64,000 nucleotides of DNA. Source: Arthrobacter sp. zg-Y1171. Its GTDB lineage: Bacteria; Actinomycetota; Actinomycetes; Actinomycetales; Micrococcaceae. Where the stretch lies: the NCBI RefSeq assembly GCF_025244845.1, contig NZ_CP104264.1:1736001-1800000 (forward strand), given 5' to 3'. Below are positions 32,203-40,838 of the stretch, one piece after another. The translations under genes and the position numbers were made by a program. The number at the start of each line of letters is the position of its first letter. Position 1 is the first letter of the stretch. Below the pieces are notes generated by a model. The model was not told the DNA's origin. It did no database searches and was given only the letters and a program-made list of their open reading frames with translations.

Positions 32203-32538
32203 ATGCCGGAGCAGTCCCTGCCGCCGCTTTACGCCCATATGATCGAGTGCGGCGTGGTTGATCTGGATCCGTGGCACCTGCTGCGCGGGGAAACGCAGGT
32301 GAGGCGGGCACGGCACATTGAGCAGGTTTTCCCGGGATGGGGGATCGTTCCCTTTGCCCGCAGGACCGACAACGATGACGTTGCGTGCTGGACCGGCAGC
32401 AGCGTTGTGGTGATCGACGACTGGGACGTGTGGTCGACCGACGGAAAGCCGATACGCCACGTTCAGGATGAATACCCCTCAATGGAGGAGTGGCTTTTGG
32501 CTGCCGTGCGTGACTTCGTTGAGTTCGACTGGAGCTGA
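32203..32538 (+). CDS. Hypothetical protein, SMI1/KNR4 (SUKH)-like
   Basis: I do not firmly recognise this 111-residue acidic protein. The arrangement FPGWGIVPFARRTDNDDVACW, then a Val/Ile-rich strand, and a C-terminal SMEEWLLAAVRDFVEFDW resembles the SMI1/KNR4 or SUKH fold, in which a phrase like PFA..DDVACW precedes a beta hairpin. SUKH proteins include immunity proteins of polymorphic toxins, but no toxin gene is adjacent. It sits tightly between the NTF2-like gene (one-base gap) and kptA (five-base gap). Confidence 0.6.
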   Translation: MPEQSLPPLYAHMIECGVVDLDPWHLLRGETQVRRARHIEQVFPGWGIVPFARRTDNDDVACWTGSSVVVIDDWDVWSTDGKPIRHVQDEYPSMEEWLLAAVRDFVEFDWS

Positions 32539-32543
32539 GGAAA

Positions 32544-33113
32544 GTGGAACCGATGGCTAAGCCACCGAGCCGGACAGAGATCAGCCGGGTGTTATCCCAT
32601 GCGCTGCGTCATGCTCCGGAAGAGTATTCGCTGGAGCTGGATCCGGAGGGTTGGGCGCCGGTTTCTGACGTGCTCGCTGCGCTGCACCGGCTGGGACCGG
32701 AGTGGACATCCGTTGATGAGAAGGAACTTCACGAGGTGCTGGAAGCTGCGGAGAAAAAGCGGCACCAGATAAGGGACGGTCGAATTCGTGCCGTGCACGG
32801 CCACTCCGTACCGGTGGAGCCGGCAGGGGAGCCCGGTTCACCGCCGGCGGTGTTGTTCCATGGGACCTCGCCTGCTGCTGTGCCGCAGATTCTCGCCGCC
32901 GGGATACTTCCGATGCAGCGGCAGTACGTCCATCTGTCCGACTCCGTGGAGCAGGCGCATCAGGTCGGACAGCGCAAGGACGCCGATCCCGTGATCCTTA
33001 CGGTGGATACCGGGGTCGCCGTGGCCCAGGGGGTATCTTTCTATCGATCGGATTCAGGAGTCTGGCTGGCCGGGGCCGTTCCAGCGTCCGCTGTTGGGCT
33101 GCTGGAAGCCTGA
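32544..33113 (+). CDS. kptA: RNA 2'-phosphotransferase, Tpt1/KptA family
   Basis: KptA/Tpt1 removes an internal RNA 2'-phosphate using NAD, releasing ADP-ribose 1'',2''-cyclic phosphate. In fungi this completes tRNA splicing; the bacterial role is unknown. The 189-residue protein keeps the core motifs: LRH with Arg22-His23, DGRIRAVHGHS, LFHGTS in the ART-like NAD-binding half, and QYVHLSDS. The start may be GTG 32544 or ATG 32553; a GAGGAAA lies just upstream of the first. Third codon positions look richer in A and T than neighbouring housekeeping genes, hinting at transfer. Confidence 0.92.
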   Translation: MEPMAKPPSRTEISRVLSHALRHAPEEYSLELDPEGWAPVSDVLAALHRLGPEWTSVDEKELHEVLEAAEKKRHQIRDGRIRAVHGHSVPVEPAGEPGSPPAVLFHGTSPAAVPQILAAGILPMQRQYVHLSDSVEQAHQVGQRKDADPVILTVDTGVAVAQGVSFYRSDSGVWLAGAVPASAVGLLEA

Positions 33114-33300
33114 GTTGAGGGGCAGGTTCGGTCGGCGTCGGCCCTTGTGCCCGAGTCGATGGTCCGGAAACAGTCAACGGAACCGGCGTGTCCGGGGTAG
33201 GTAGTTGCGTTCGAAAGACGGGTATTTCCGGTCTTCGGATCAGGCCTGTTTGGGCCAGTTTTCGGGCCTGGAATGTCAGTGCGGGATGAAATCCTGAGGT

Positions 33301-34971
33301 ATGGATCACCTCGGGAACACCGAACGGACAACCGAAGAACTAGGCAGTGAATGCCCCCAGCCGGAAGGCATGGCGGGTGAAGCGGATGCGCCCCGTGCGG
33401 CCTGCACCCTCGCGGTGTATCGGGCGGAACTGGACGCCGAGCCAGACGCTGATGGTGCCGCTCAGGTCGGAAGTCCTGACGCCGAATATCCGGACGGCTT
33501 CACCGGGACACTGGCACTGCAGAACCTGGAAGCCTTTGACGAACAGACAGTCGGTGAAGCCCTGTCCCGGATGGCCCATTTGATGTCCTGGGTACAGTCG
33601 CTGCACGCCCGCCTGATCAACCGCATGGAAGAGATCTTCCGGGAGGACTTCCACACCGCTTCGGGACGGCTCGAGCCCGGGATGGCGTTCAGCCTTGCGG
33701 CGACCGAATGCGCCGCCATCCTGAATATCCCGCAGCTCACCGCCCAGCGGATGATGTTCGAAGCGGACAGGCTGTGCAGCACCCACACGGCCACCCTGAC
33801 CGCTTTGGAAGAAGGACAGCTGAGTTACCAGCACGTACAGGTCGTACTGGACCAGTGCCTGAACGTTCCACTGGATCAGCTCCCGGAATTCGAGGCGGAC
33901 CTGCTGGCGGCTGCGTCCGGGCAGACGCGGACCCAGTTCTCCTGCAAGGCACGGCGTCTGCGGGAACGGAAGTTTCCGGAGACCATAAGCGAGCGGCACC
34001 TGACCGCGTTCGAACAGCGCAAGGTCACTCTGGACCGGGAAGAGGACGGTATGTCCTGCCTGTCCGCGCACCTGCGTGCGGCCGAAGCCCAGCAGATCTA
34101 CACGGCACTCAGTACTGCAGCCCGGGGCGAGCAGTCCGCGGGGGATTCCCGGACAGCAGACCAGCTCCGTGCCGACATCCTCGCCCAGCTGCTGATGGGC
34201 AGCAGCCGTGGACTCTTCACCGCGGCGGGAACCCGGGGAGGGGCTTCGAACAACAGCAGCGTGAGGCAAACCGGCGACGACACTGACGGATCCACAGAGT
34301 GCGGGGACGGGCTCGGATTTGAGGGCGCCGTGAAGGGGAAGCCCGGTTCAGAGAACGAACCGGATGAGGGGGTAATCCCGAAGACGGAAATCATGGTCCT
34401 GATCAACGCCGAAACCCTCTTCAGCGCCGACGACCAGCCAGCAGAACTGCACGGTTACGGTCCCATCAGCGCTGAAGCCGCCCGTAGGTTGGCTAGGAAC
34501 GCCGTCGGGTGGACCGGACTGGCGCAGGACCCGCACACCGGAGAAATCCTCGGGGTGGGACGCCGAAGAAAAGTCCCGGCCGGGCTCCGGCGTTGGCTTC
34601 GGGCCAGGGACGGAACCTGCAGATTCCCCGGCTGTCGGGTCAGTACGGCGAATTCGGACGTTGACCACACCATCGACTGGGCACAGGGCGGGCCTACGGA
34701 CCATGGGAACTTGGAACACCTGTGCCGTCGACACCACCGGTTCAAGACTCTGGGTTATTGGAAGGCGTGCCAACCCGCGCCCGGAGTCATCCAATGGACG
34801 TCCCCGACCGGGAGGGTTTATCGGACCGACCCCTTTCTGGAACTCGGACCGCCGGACGCGGTGCCAGGTCCAGGTCCGGGTCCAGATTTCAGGCAAGTGC
34901 CACAGACGGACTCAGCACTACAGTATGACGCGCTGCAGGACTCTATGCCGGAACAAGCACCACCATTCTGA
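33301..34971 (+). CDS. HNH endonuclease, DUF222/13E12 repeat family
   Basis: The 556-residue protein joins a long helical DUF222 domain (about residues 60-330) to a C-terminal HNH nuclease domain. The HNH part has a CxxxxC pair (CRFPGC), the catalytic-type His456 in DVDHTIDW, GGPTDHGNLEHLC and a CRRHH motif, so the zinc and catalytic residues appear intact. A Gly/Ser-rich disordered insert of about 60 residues precedes it. The family is multi-copy in actinobacteria (the 13E12 repeats of mycobacteria) and of unclear function. ATG 33301 has GAGGT directly upstream. Gene-free DNA of 187 bases precedes it. Confidence 0.9.
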   Translation: MDHLGNTERTTEELGSECPQPEGMAGEADAPRAACTLAVYRAELDAEPDADGAAQVGSPDAEYPDGFTGTLALQNLEAFDEQTVGEALSRMAHLMSWVQSLHARLINRMEEIFREDFHTASGRLEPGMAFSLAATECAAILNIPQLTAQRMMFEADRLCSTHTATLTALEEGQLSYQHVQVVLDQCLNVPLDQLPEFEADLLAAASGQTRTQFSCKARRLRERKFPETISERHLTAFEQRKVTLDREEDGMSCLSAHLRAAEAQQIYTALSTAARGEQSAGDSRTADQLRADILAQLLMGSSRGLFTAAGTRGGASNNSSVRQTGDDTDGSTECGDGLGFEGAVKGKPGSENEPDEGVIPKTEIMVLINAETLFSADDQPAELHGYGPISAEAARRLARNAVGWTGLAQDPHTGEILGVGRRRKVPAGLRRWLRARDGTCRFPGCRVSTANSDVDHTIDWAQGGPTDHGNLEHLCRRHHRFKTLGYWKACQPAPGVIQWTSPTGRVYRTDPFLELGPPDAVPGPGPGPDFRQVPQTDSALQYDALQDSMPEQAPPF

Positions 34972-35043
34972 TGCCGCCTTTCTCACCCGGCGACACGCGA
35001 CTGGACGGCAGGCCCAGGAACGGGACAGCCGTCCGGCCAGACC

Positions 35044-35946
35044 CTACGGGCGGGACAGGTCCGCAGCGCTGAAGGTATCGCACTTTTCCAGGCTGCCGCC
35101 GTCGTTGTAGCCGGCCAGGAACCAGGCCTGGCGCTGCGCGCTGGAACCGTGGGTCCAGCTCTCCGGGTTCACCTGACCGGTGGCCGAAGCCTGGATCCGG
35201 TCATCACCGATAGCGGACGCCGCAGAGAGGGCGTCACTGATATCGGCTTCGGTGAACGGAGCCAGGAAAGGCATGTCCGAACCCGGAGCCGGCTGGTCCG
35301 CCGCATGCCGTGCCCACAGGCCGGCATAGCAGTCGGCCTGCAGCTCGGTGCGTACGGAGGCGGAGTCCGCACCCTGCGGATCGGCGTTCCGGCCGGCACT
35401 GGAGCCGGTGATCTGCTGGATGTGGTGGCCGAACTCGTGCGCGACCACGTATTCCTGCGCCAGCGGACCGCCGGAGGAACCGTAGTTGGTGACGAGGTCG
35501 GAGAAGAAGGCAGTGTCGTAATAGGTCTGCTCGTCTGCCGGGCAGTAGAACGGTCCGACAGCGCTGGTTGCCGTGCCGCAGCCGGTGGTGGTCCGGTCGG
35601 TAAAGAGCACCACGCCGGGCTCCGTGTAGGTCAGGCCGTAACCGTCCAGGTACGGTTCCCAGAAGCTGTCCAGGCTTTCGGCGGTGCCCAGGATGCGGCA
35701 GTCCAGCCGTTCGTTGGCGTCTTCGCCGTTCAAGCAGGTGTCGATGCTCTCGGACTGCGCCTGGCCGGCGGCTACACCGGAGCCGTCGCTCAGGCCGAGG
35801 CCGTCAATCACGTCCGACCCGAAGAACAGGGACAGGATCAGCAGCAGCCCGCCGCCCAGTCCGCCGCCGACCGCAATGCCCTTACCCTTGCCGCGCCGGT
35901 CACTGACCCGGGAGGAATCCAGGCGCGCGTTGTTATTGAAACTCAT
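35044..35946 (-). CDS. Membrane-anchored neutral zinc metallopeptidase
   Basis: The 300-residue protein belongs to the YpfJ-like zinc peptidase family (DUF/Zn_peptidase). It has a short basic cytoplasmic N-terminus, a glycine-rich transmembrane segment (about residues 24-48) and an external domain containing the zinc motif HEFGHH with His170, Glu171 and His174. Four cysteines at 71, 83, 123 and 135 could form disulfides outside the cell. Downstream, ELQADCYAGLWARHA supplies the usual third ligand region. Substrate is unknown. It lies after bioN on the same strand with a nine-base gap, and convergent to the HNH gene. Confidence 0.88.
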   Translation of the reverse strand: MSFNNNARLDSSRVSDRRGKGKGIAVGGGLGGGLLLILSLFFGSDVIDGLGLSDGSGVAAGQAQSESIDTCLNGEDANERLDCRILGTAESLDSFWEPYLDGYGLTYTEPGVVLFTDRTTTGCGTATSAVGPFYCPADEQTYYDTAFFSDLVTNYGSSGGPLAQEYVVAHEFGHHIQQITGSSAGRNADPQGADSASVRTELQADCYAGLWARHAADQPAPGSDMPFLAPFTEADISDALSAASAIGDDRIQASATGQVNPESWTHGSSAQRQAWFLAGYNDGGSLEKCDTFSAADLSRP

Positions 35947-35955
35947 GCCCTCAGG

Positions 35956-36609
35956 TTATCGGTTGCCTTGGTCAACCTTCGTGTCGGAGCTTTCCCCGAT
36001 ACCGCGTGCGGCCAGCGCATCACCGGTCTGCCGGGCATAGGCAACCGCACGGATCACCACGGGAACAGTCAGTGCGCGGGGATTGCGCTCCAGTCCGCGG
36101 GCCATGGCAGATTCACGGACATCCCGGGCGGACCCGAGCAGGAACGGAATGCTGCGCAGCATCAGCGCCAAGGTCAGCCCGAAACGTTCCGGGTCCGCAC
36201 CGAGCGGTTGCAGCGGGCGGGCCAACGACACGAGCCCGTCCAGCAGCACCTGCGGTGCAGTGGTCAGTGTCAGCAGCCGAGCCGCCACTACGCAGACCGC
36301 AATGCTGCCGGTCACCAGGACCGCTGCCAGCACACCGGACGCCCACCACTGGAAAACCCCCAGCAGCAGCAGGACCGGCCACATCAGCTTCAGCGGCACC
36401 CAGGCCTCCCGCAACAGCCGGGCGCCGGCATAGGCGGCCAGCACCAGGACTGCGGCAACCACCAGCACCACAGGGGAGCGCGCCGCCAAAACAGCTACGG
36501 ACAGCAGAACCAGAGCGCCCGCCTTCATGCCCAGCGGTGCCGCATGCACGGGCGTAACGCCGGGGCGGTAGGCGCCCAGCAGGTCGTAGGAGCCAGCGGA
36601 ACGCTTCAT
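35956..36609 (-). CDS. bioN: Energy-coupling factor transporter transmembrane protein (BioN/EcfT)
   Basis: EcfT proteins couple ATP hydrolysis to the substrate-binding S component in vitamin importers. The 217-residue protein has four to five hydrophobic segments and the coupling region with LMLRSIPFLLGSARDVRESAMARG, matching the family A-R-G type motif near the C-terminus. Overlap of four bases with bioM and proximity to bioY make biotin uptake the likely role. Confidence 0.92.
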   Translation of the reverse strand: MKRSAGSYDLLGAYRPGVTPVHAAPLGMKAGALVLLSVAVLAARSPVVLVVAAVLVLAAYAGARLLREAWVPLKLMWPVLLLLGVFQWWASGVLAAVLVTGSIAVCVVAARLLTLTTAPQVLLDGLVSLARPLQPLGADPERFGLTLALMLRSIPFLLGSARDVRESAMARGLERNPRALTVPVVIRAVAYARQTGDALAARGIGESSDTKVDQGNR

Positions 36610-37322
36610 CGCACCCCCAGCGCCAGCGCCCGGTACGCCGCAATACCTTCGCGCGGGCCGCCGTCGAACACCACCGCGCCGGCATCCATCACCAGCACCC
36701 GATCGGCGTCCGCGGCGAACTCCAGGTCATGGGTGGTGTAGATGACCTGCTGCGGCAGGGAGGCAAAGACTTCCCGCAGCCGGGCGGTGTTCCTCAGGTC
36801 CAGCAGTGTGCTGGGTTCGTCTGCCACCAGCACGGCAGGCTCAACCGCCAGCACCGAGGCCAGGGCCATCAACTGGCGTTCACCGCCGGAAAGGTCGTAG
36901 ATGCTTCGGTCCGCCAACTCCAGCAGCCCCAGCGCCACCAGCCGGGCCTCGGCCGCTGCGCGCCGCTGGGACCTGTTCCGGACCGAAGCACGCAGGGACA
37001 GTTCGACGTCGTCCCGCCCCGTGGGCATCACGAGCTGCGAGAGGGGATCGGTGAAAACGAACCCGACCCGCCTCCGTACATCCGCGCCGTGCCGGGCAGT
37101 GTCCAGGCCGTCCACGCTGACCGTGCCGGTATCCGGCAGCACCAACCCGTTCAGCAGCTTCAGCAGGGTGGACTTGCCCGAACCGTTGGCGCCGACGACG
37201 GCGGTGCGGGGAGTGTCCAGCGTCAGCGACAGCAGGTGCAGTATCGGTTCCGCGGACTCCCCGGCCTCCCCGGCTGCCCCGGGTGGAATGACGGAAACGT
37301 CCTGCAGCTGGATGCAGGGCAT
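36606..37322 (-). CDS. bioM: Energy-coupling factor ATPase (BioM/EcfA)
   Basis: The 238-residue ATPase powers the biotin importer. It has Walker A GANGSGKST (residues 44-52), signature LSGGERQLM, Walker B VLVADEPSTLLD, and His in YTTHDLEFA, with the Q-loop FTDPLSQLV. It starts one base inside the bioY stop and overlaps bioN by four bases, so the three are translated together. Confidence 0.94.
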   Translation of the reverse strand: MPCIQLQDVSVIPPGAAGEAGESAEPILHLLSLTLDTPRTAVVGANGSGKSTLLKLLNGLVLPDTGTVSVDGLDTARHGADVRRRVGFVFTDPLSQLVMPTGRDDVELSLRASVRNRSQRRAAAEARLVALGLLELADRSIYDLSGGERQLMALASVLAVEPAVLVADEPSTLLDLRNTARLREVFASLPQQVIYTTHDLEFAADADRVLVMDAGAVVFDGGPREGIAAYRALALGVR

Positions 37323-38011
37323 CAGCGGCCGCCGCGGTCCGGAACAGCCATACGTGGAAAGGCCTTGAAGACACTGACGGCCACCGCAGCGGCAAGCAGG
37401 TTCTTGACCACGTCACCGGGCCAGAACGCCATGTCCGCTGCCAGTGCTGCCGGGAACGACAGGTGCCCGTTGAGCATGAGCCCCGCGATGCCGGCCGGAT
37501 GCACCACTGCGAAGCTCGTGGCCAGTCCCGCGGCGAACAAGAGAACCGTCCTCCCCTTCCGGGCGCGGCGCAGCACCAGGCCGGCAAGCAGGCCGACGAC
37601 GGCGGCCGCCACCGGGAAGGACAGCAGGTACCCCGCGGACGGTCCGGCCAGGACACCCAGGCCGCCGCGGAATCCGCTGAAGACCGGCAGGCCGGCCAGG
37701 CCCGCTACCAGGAAGAGGCCCACTGCCGCTGCTCCGCGTCCGGGACCAAGAAGCATTCCGGTCAGCATGACCGCCAGCGTCTGCAGGGTGATCGGCACAC
37801 CGGCTCCCAGCGGCACGCCGGGAAGGATGGAGAAGACGGCGGTGAGGGCGGCGAAGACAGCGATCAGGGACAGGTCGGCCGAGGTCCACCGGGAGCGCCT
37901 GTAGCCGGGGGAGCCGTGCGTGCCAGTGCCGGGGGTGCCGTGGGAGCCCCTGGAGCCGTGCGTGCCAGTGCCGGGGAGGGGTCGCGGCGCGTTGGCCGAT
38001 GTGTTGTTCAT
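37322..38011 (-). CDS. bioY: Biotin transporter BioY (S component)
   Basis: BioY is the membrane protein that binds biotin. The 229-residue sequence has six hydrophobic segments and the family motifs VPITLQTLAVMLTG and GLPVFSGFRGGLGVLAGPSAGYLL, plus FWPGDVVKN near the C-terminus. The N-terminal 35 residues are a low-complexity Gly/Thr/His/Pro lead encoded by a 42-base repeat, outside the conserved domain; a later start is possible only if the conserved SRWTSADLSL region begins it. It heads the bioY-bioM-bioN operon. Confidence 0.95.
   Translation of the reverse strand: MNNTSANAPRPLPGTGTHGSRGSHGTPGTGTHGSPGYRRSRWTSADLSLIAVFAALTAVFSILPGVPLGAGVPITLQTLAVMLTGMLLGPGRGAAAVGLFLVAGLAGLPVFSGFRGGLGVLAGPSAGYLLSFPVAAAVVGLLAGLVLRRARKGRTVLLFAAGLATSFAVVHPAGIAGLMLNGHLSFPAALAADMAFWPGDVVKNLLAAAVAVSVFKAFPRMAVPDRGGR
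37910..37976. repeat. Direct repeat inside the bioY 5' end
   Basis: A 25-base sequence (37910-37934) recurs exactly at 37952-37976. The 42-base period equals 14 codons, so the repeat duplicates a PGTGTHGS peptide in the N-terminal tail of BioY and can expand or contract without shifting the frame. Confidence 0.85.
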
Positions 38012-38052
38012 CGCTGCACTTTTCCTTGTAGGGGAAGAAAAACGGTCCGGAT

Positions 38053-38203
38053 TTCGTTTCGAACATTAGCTGCGCCGGAGCGGGATTCCATTGGAGGTTT
38101 TCTACAAATGGGCATCGGCGGCTAGACTGGAAAGGCTGTTACGGCCAACCAGGCCCCCATGACCGGTCATTGTGACCCTTCCCGCCTCGGTGGAATCCCA
38201 CCG
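38053..38203. promoter_or_regulatory. Divergent bioY/ABC-F regulatory region
   Basis: Within the 253-base gap are TTCG-TTT-CGAA (38053-38063), close to the bioY start; a promoter-like pair TTTCTA (38099) and TAGACT (38123-38128) facing the ABC-F gene; a perfect palindrome ATGACCGGTCAT (38159-38170); and a small hairpin CGGTGG-AATC-CCACCG (38188-38203). The ABC-F transcript would have a leader of about 130 bases. Confidence 0.4.
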
Positions 38204-38264
38204 TTCAAGGCCCGCGCACCGCGCAGCGTATCTGCAATACAAAAACCTTCGAAAGGTCCACTGA

Positions 38265-39863
38265 GTGATTTCCGTATCTGGTCTCGAGCTGCGTGCAGGC
38301 GCACGGCTGCTCATGGAAGCGGTTTCATTCCGTGTTGACAAGGGAGACAAAATCGGACTGGTCGGCCGCAACGGCGCCGGCAAGACCACCCTCACCAAGG
38401 TCCTCGCCGGTGAAGCCCTCCCGGCCGCCGGCACGGTGAAGCGCGTCGGCGAGATCGGCTACCTGCCCCAGGATCCGCGCACGCCGGACATGGACCAGCT
38501 GGGCCGGGACCGGATCCTCTCCGCCCGCGGACTGGACAAGGTTTCCGCGCAGCTGAAGAAGTGCCAGGACGAGATGGCCAGCGATGATCCGAAGATCTCG
38601 CAGAAGGCCATGAACCGCTATGACCGGCTGGAGTCCGAGTTCCTCTCGGCCGGCGGCTACGCGGCAGAGTCGGAGGCAGCCTCCATCTGTGCCAACCTGG
38701 CGCTGCCGGACCGCTTGCTGAACCAGCCCCTGAAGACCCTCTCCGGCGGCCAGCGCCGCCGTGTGGAACTGGCCCGCATCCTGTACTCCGACGCCGAGAC
38801 GATGCTCCTCGATGAGCCCACCAACCACCTCGATGCCGACTCCATCGCCTGGCTGCGGGAGTTCCTCAGGAACCACACCGGCGGCCTGATCGTGATCAGC
38901 CACGATACCGAGCTGCTTGAAGCGACTGTCAACAAGGTCTTCAGCCTGGACGCCAACCGCGCCACCATCGACATCTACAACATGGACTGGAAGCGCTACA
39001 AGGTCCAGCGCGAGACCGACGAGCGCGCCCGCAAGCGCGAGCGTGCCAACACCGAAAAGAAGGCCGGCATCCTGCTGGCCCAGGCAAACAAGATGAAGGC
39101 CCGTGCGTCCGGTGCCTCCGCGGCCCAGAGCATGCTCAAGCGCGTGGACCGCCTGATGGGCGGTTTGGACGCAGTCCGCGCCAGTGACCGCGTTGCTGCG
39201 CTGCGCTTCCCGGATCCGGCACCGTGCGGCAAGACGCCCATGACCGCCGAGGGCCTCAGCAAGAGCTACGGGTCCCTGGAAATCTTCACCGACGTGGACC
39301 TCGCGATTGACCGCGGTTCAAAGGTAGTCATCCTGGGCCTCAACGGCGCCGGCAAGACCACCCTGCTGCGCATGCTGGCCGGCGTCGACAAGCCGGACAC
39401 CGGCAAGGTCATTGCCGGACACGGGCTGAAGGTGGGCTACTACGCCCAGGAGCACGAGACCCTCGATACGGACCGGACCGTTCTGGAGAACATGCGTTCC
39501 TCCGCACCCGATATGGACGACGCCGAGGTCCGCAGCGTGCTGGGTTCCTTCATGTTCAGCGGCGACGACGTCGAGAAGAAGGCCGGAGTCCTTTCCGGCG
39601 GCGAGAAAACCCGACTGGCGCTGGCCACCATCGTGGCGTCCTCCGCCAACGTCCTGCTGCTGGACGAACCCACCAACAACCTGGACCCCGCGTCGCGCGC
39701 CGAGATCCTGGGCGCCCTGAGCAACTACACCGGCGCCGTGGTGATGGTCAGCCACGATGAGGGCGCCGTTGCGGCGTTGAACCCGGAACGCGTAGTGCTC
39801 CTGCCGGACGGCGACGAGGACCACTGGAACGAGAACTACCTCGACCTGGTGACCCTGGCCTAG
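38265..39863 (+). CDS. ABC-F family ATPase
   Basis: ABC-F proteins are soluble twin-ATPase factors that act on ribosomes, in translation rescue or antibiotic protection, rather than in transport. The 532-residue protein has two ABC domains: Walker A GRNGAGKTT (residues 34-42) with LSGGQRRRVELA and LLDEPTNHLD, then GLNGAGKTT (358-366) with LSGGEKTRLALA and LLLDEPTNNLD. A charged linker (ERARKRERANTEKK) joins them. There are no transmembrane spans. GTG 38265 is the conserved start (ISVSGLELRAGARLL). It resembles the widespread actinobacterial housekeeping member; resistance function is not implied. Confidence 0.93.
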   Translation: MISVSGLELRAGARLLMEAVSFRVDKGDKIGLVGRNGAGKTTLTKVLAGEALPAAGTVKRVGEIGYLPQDPRTPDMDQLGRDRILSARGLDKVSAQLKKCQDEMASDDPKISQKAMNRYDRLESEFLSAGGYAAESEAASICANLALPDRLLNQPLKTLSGGQRRRVELARILYSDAETMLLDEPTNHLDADSIAWLREFLRNHTGGLIVISHDTELLEATVNKVFSLDANRATIDIYNMDWKRYKVQRETDERARKRERANTEKKAGILLAQANKMKARASGASAAQSMLKRVDRLMGGLDAVRASDRVAALRFPDPAPCGKTPMTAEGLSKSYGSLEIFTDVDLAIDRGSKVVILGLNGAGKTTLLRMLAGVDKPDTGKVIAGHGLKVGYYAQEHETLDTDRTVLENMRSSAPDMDDAEVRSVLGSFMFSGDDVEKKAGVLSGGEKTRLALATIVASSANVLLLDEPTNNLDPASRAEILGALSNYTGAVVMVSHDEGAVAALNPERVVLLPDGDEDHWNENYLDLVTLA

Positions 39864-39880
39864 CCGCCGGCCCACCCCGC

Positions 39881-39928
39881 ACATAAAAGGCGGCCCTGCT
39901 CCAATCGGAGCAGGGCCGCCTTTTATGT
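39881..39928. terminator. Perfect bidirectional terminator between ABC-F and SURF1 genes
   Basis: Perfect 22-bp arms (39881-39902 and 39907-39928) around an AATC loop, with A/T-rich ends (ACATAAAAGG and CCTTTTATGT) that give T-runs on both strands. It separates convergent genes. Confidence 0.9.
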
Positions 39929-39959
39929 CACTGGGAGCAGATGCCTGCGGAAGCGGCGG

Positions 39960-40838
39960 CTAGAACCCCTGGGCGTCCAGGATCGCGTCCTCTTCCTCTT
40001 CGCCGGTGGGCCCGCGCTTTTTGCGGCGCGGCGGACGACGCCGGGACGGAGTCGGGTGGGCGGCGATTATTTCATCGTCGTCCTCCTCGTCTTCATCGTC
40101 GATGCCGTCGTAATAGCGGTTCAGGGCTTCCTGGCGTGCGGCGTACCCCAGCCCGATGAACATCATCAGCGCGAACCCGTACCACTGCAGTCCGTACGAA
40201 AGGTGCAGGCCCTCGTCCACCTCCGGCCGCGGTGCGCTTTCGGGTGCGACGGCGGCACCCGGGTCCTCGCTGGCCATGAGCCCGTAAGAGCCCTGGTGCA
40301 GCGGATAGTCCAGCTGCTCCGCGAAGGCGCCGAGATCGATGGAGGGAAGCTGGCCTTCAGGGGCGCTGCGGGCCAGGGTGGGTTCGGTTGCCTTAATCCG
40401 GGCCACCACGCCCACCCGTCCCTCGGGGGCGGCAGGGATGCTGTCCGGCCGGCCGGCCTCGTCGTCGCCGATCGGCAGCCAGCCGCGGTTGACCGCCACG
40501 CTGGTGCCGTCATCAAGCTTCAGCGGTACCAGGACCTCGTAGCCGGGCCGGCCCTTCAGCGGGCGGTTGCGGATGATGCGCTGCTCGGAGGAGTCATACG
40601 TTCCCTCAAGCTTCACGGGCAGCCATTCGGCTGCTTCGTCGTACGTGTCGAAGTAGTTCCTGGCCTCGTCATAGGGGACCGGCGCGGCGTCGTAATTGGA
40701 TTCGATCCGGGCGCTGTCGGCGAGGGAGGCTTCGCGGCGGTCCATCTGCCACCGGCCCAGCCCCACACAGGCGGCCGCAAGGATGCAGACGAGGACAAAC
40801 CAGCCCAGCCACCGGGGCGAAAAGAGGAAACGGTACAT
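39960..40838 (-). CDS. SURF1 family cytochrome oxidase biogenesis protein
   Basis: SURF1 proteins assist insertion of heme A into cytochrome c oxidase. The 292-residue protein has the two-span topology: an N-terminal transmembrane segment (about residues 10-28) followed by GLGRWQMDRREA, a periplasmic domain with RPLKGRPGYEVLVPL and VNRGWLP, and a second span near residues 220-240. The C-terminal tail is long, acidic and then basic (DDEDEEDDDE, then RRRPPRRKKRG). It is downstream of the small Cys protein and DUF3099 genes. Confidence 0.93.
   Translation of the reverse strand: MYRFLFSPRWLGWFVLVCILAAACVGLGRWQMDRREASLADSARIESNYDAAPVPYDEARNYFDTYDEAAEWLPVKLEGTYDSSEQRIIRNRPLKGRPGYEVLVPLKLDDGTSVAVNRGWLPIGDDEAGRPDSIPAAPEGRVGVVARIKATEPTLARSAPEGQLPSIDLGAFAEQLDYPLHQGSYGLMASEDPGAAVAPESAPRPEVDEGLHLSYGLQWYGFALMMFIGLGYAARQEALNRYYDGIDDEDEEDDDEIIAAHPTPSRRRPPRRKKRGPTGEEEEDAILDAQGF

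Noticed and set aside
33301..34971. HNH protein as part of an intron, intein or transposon
   Set aside because: No terminal repeats, target duplication, splice motifs or intron-like structure are visible; it is a free-standing DUF222 family gene.
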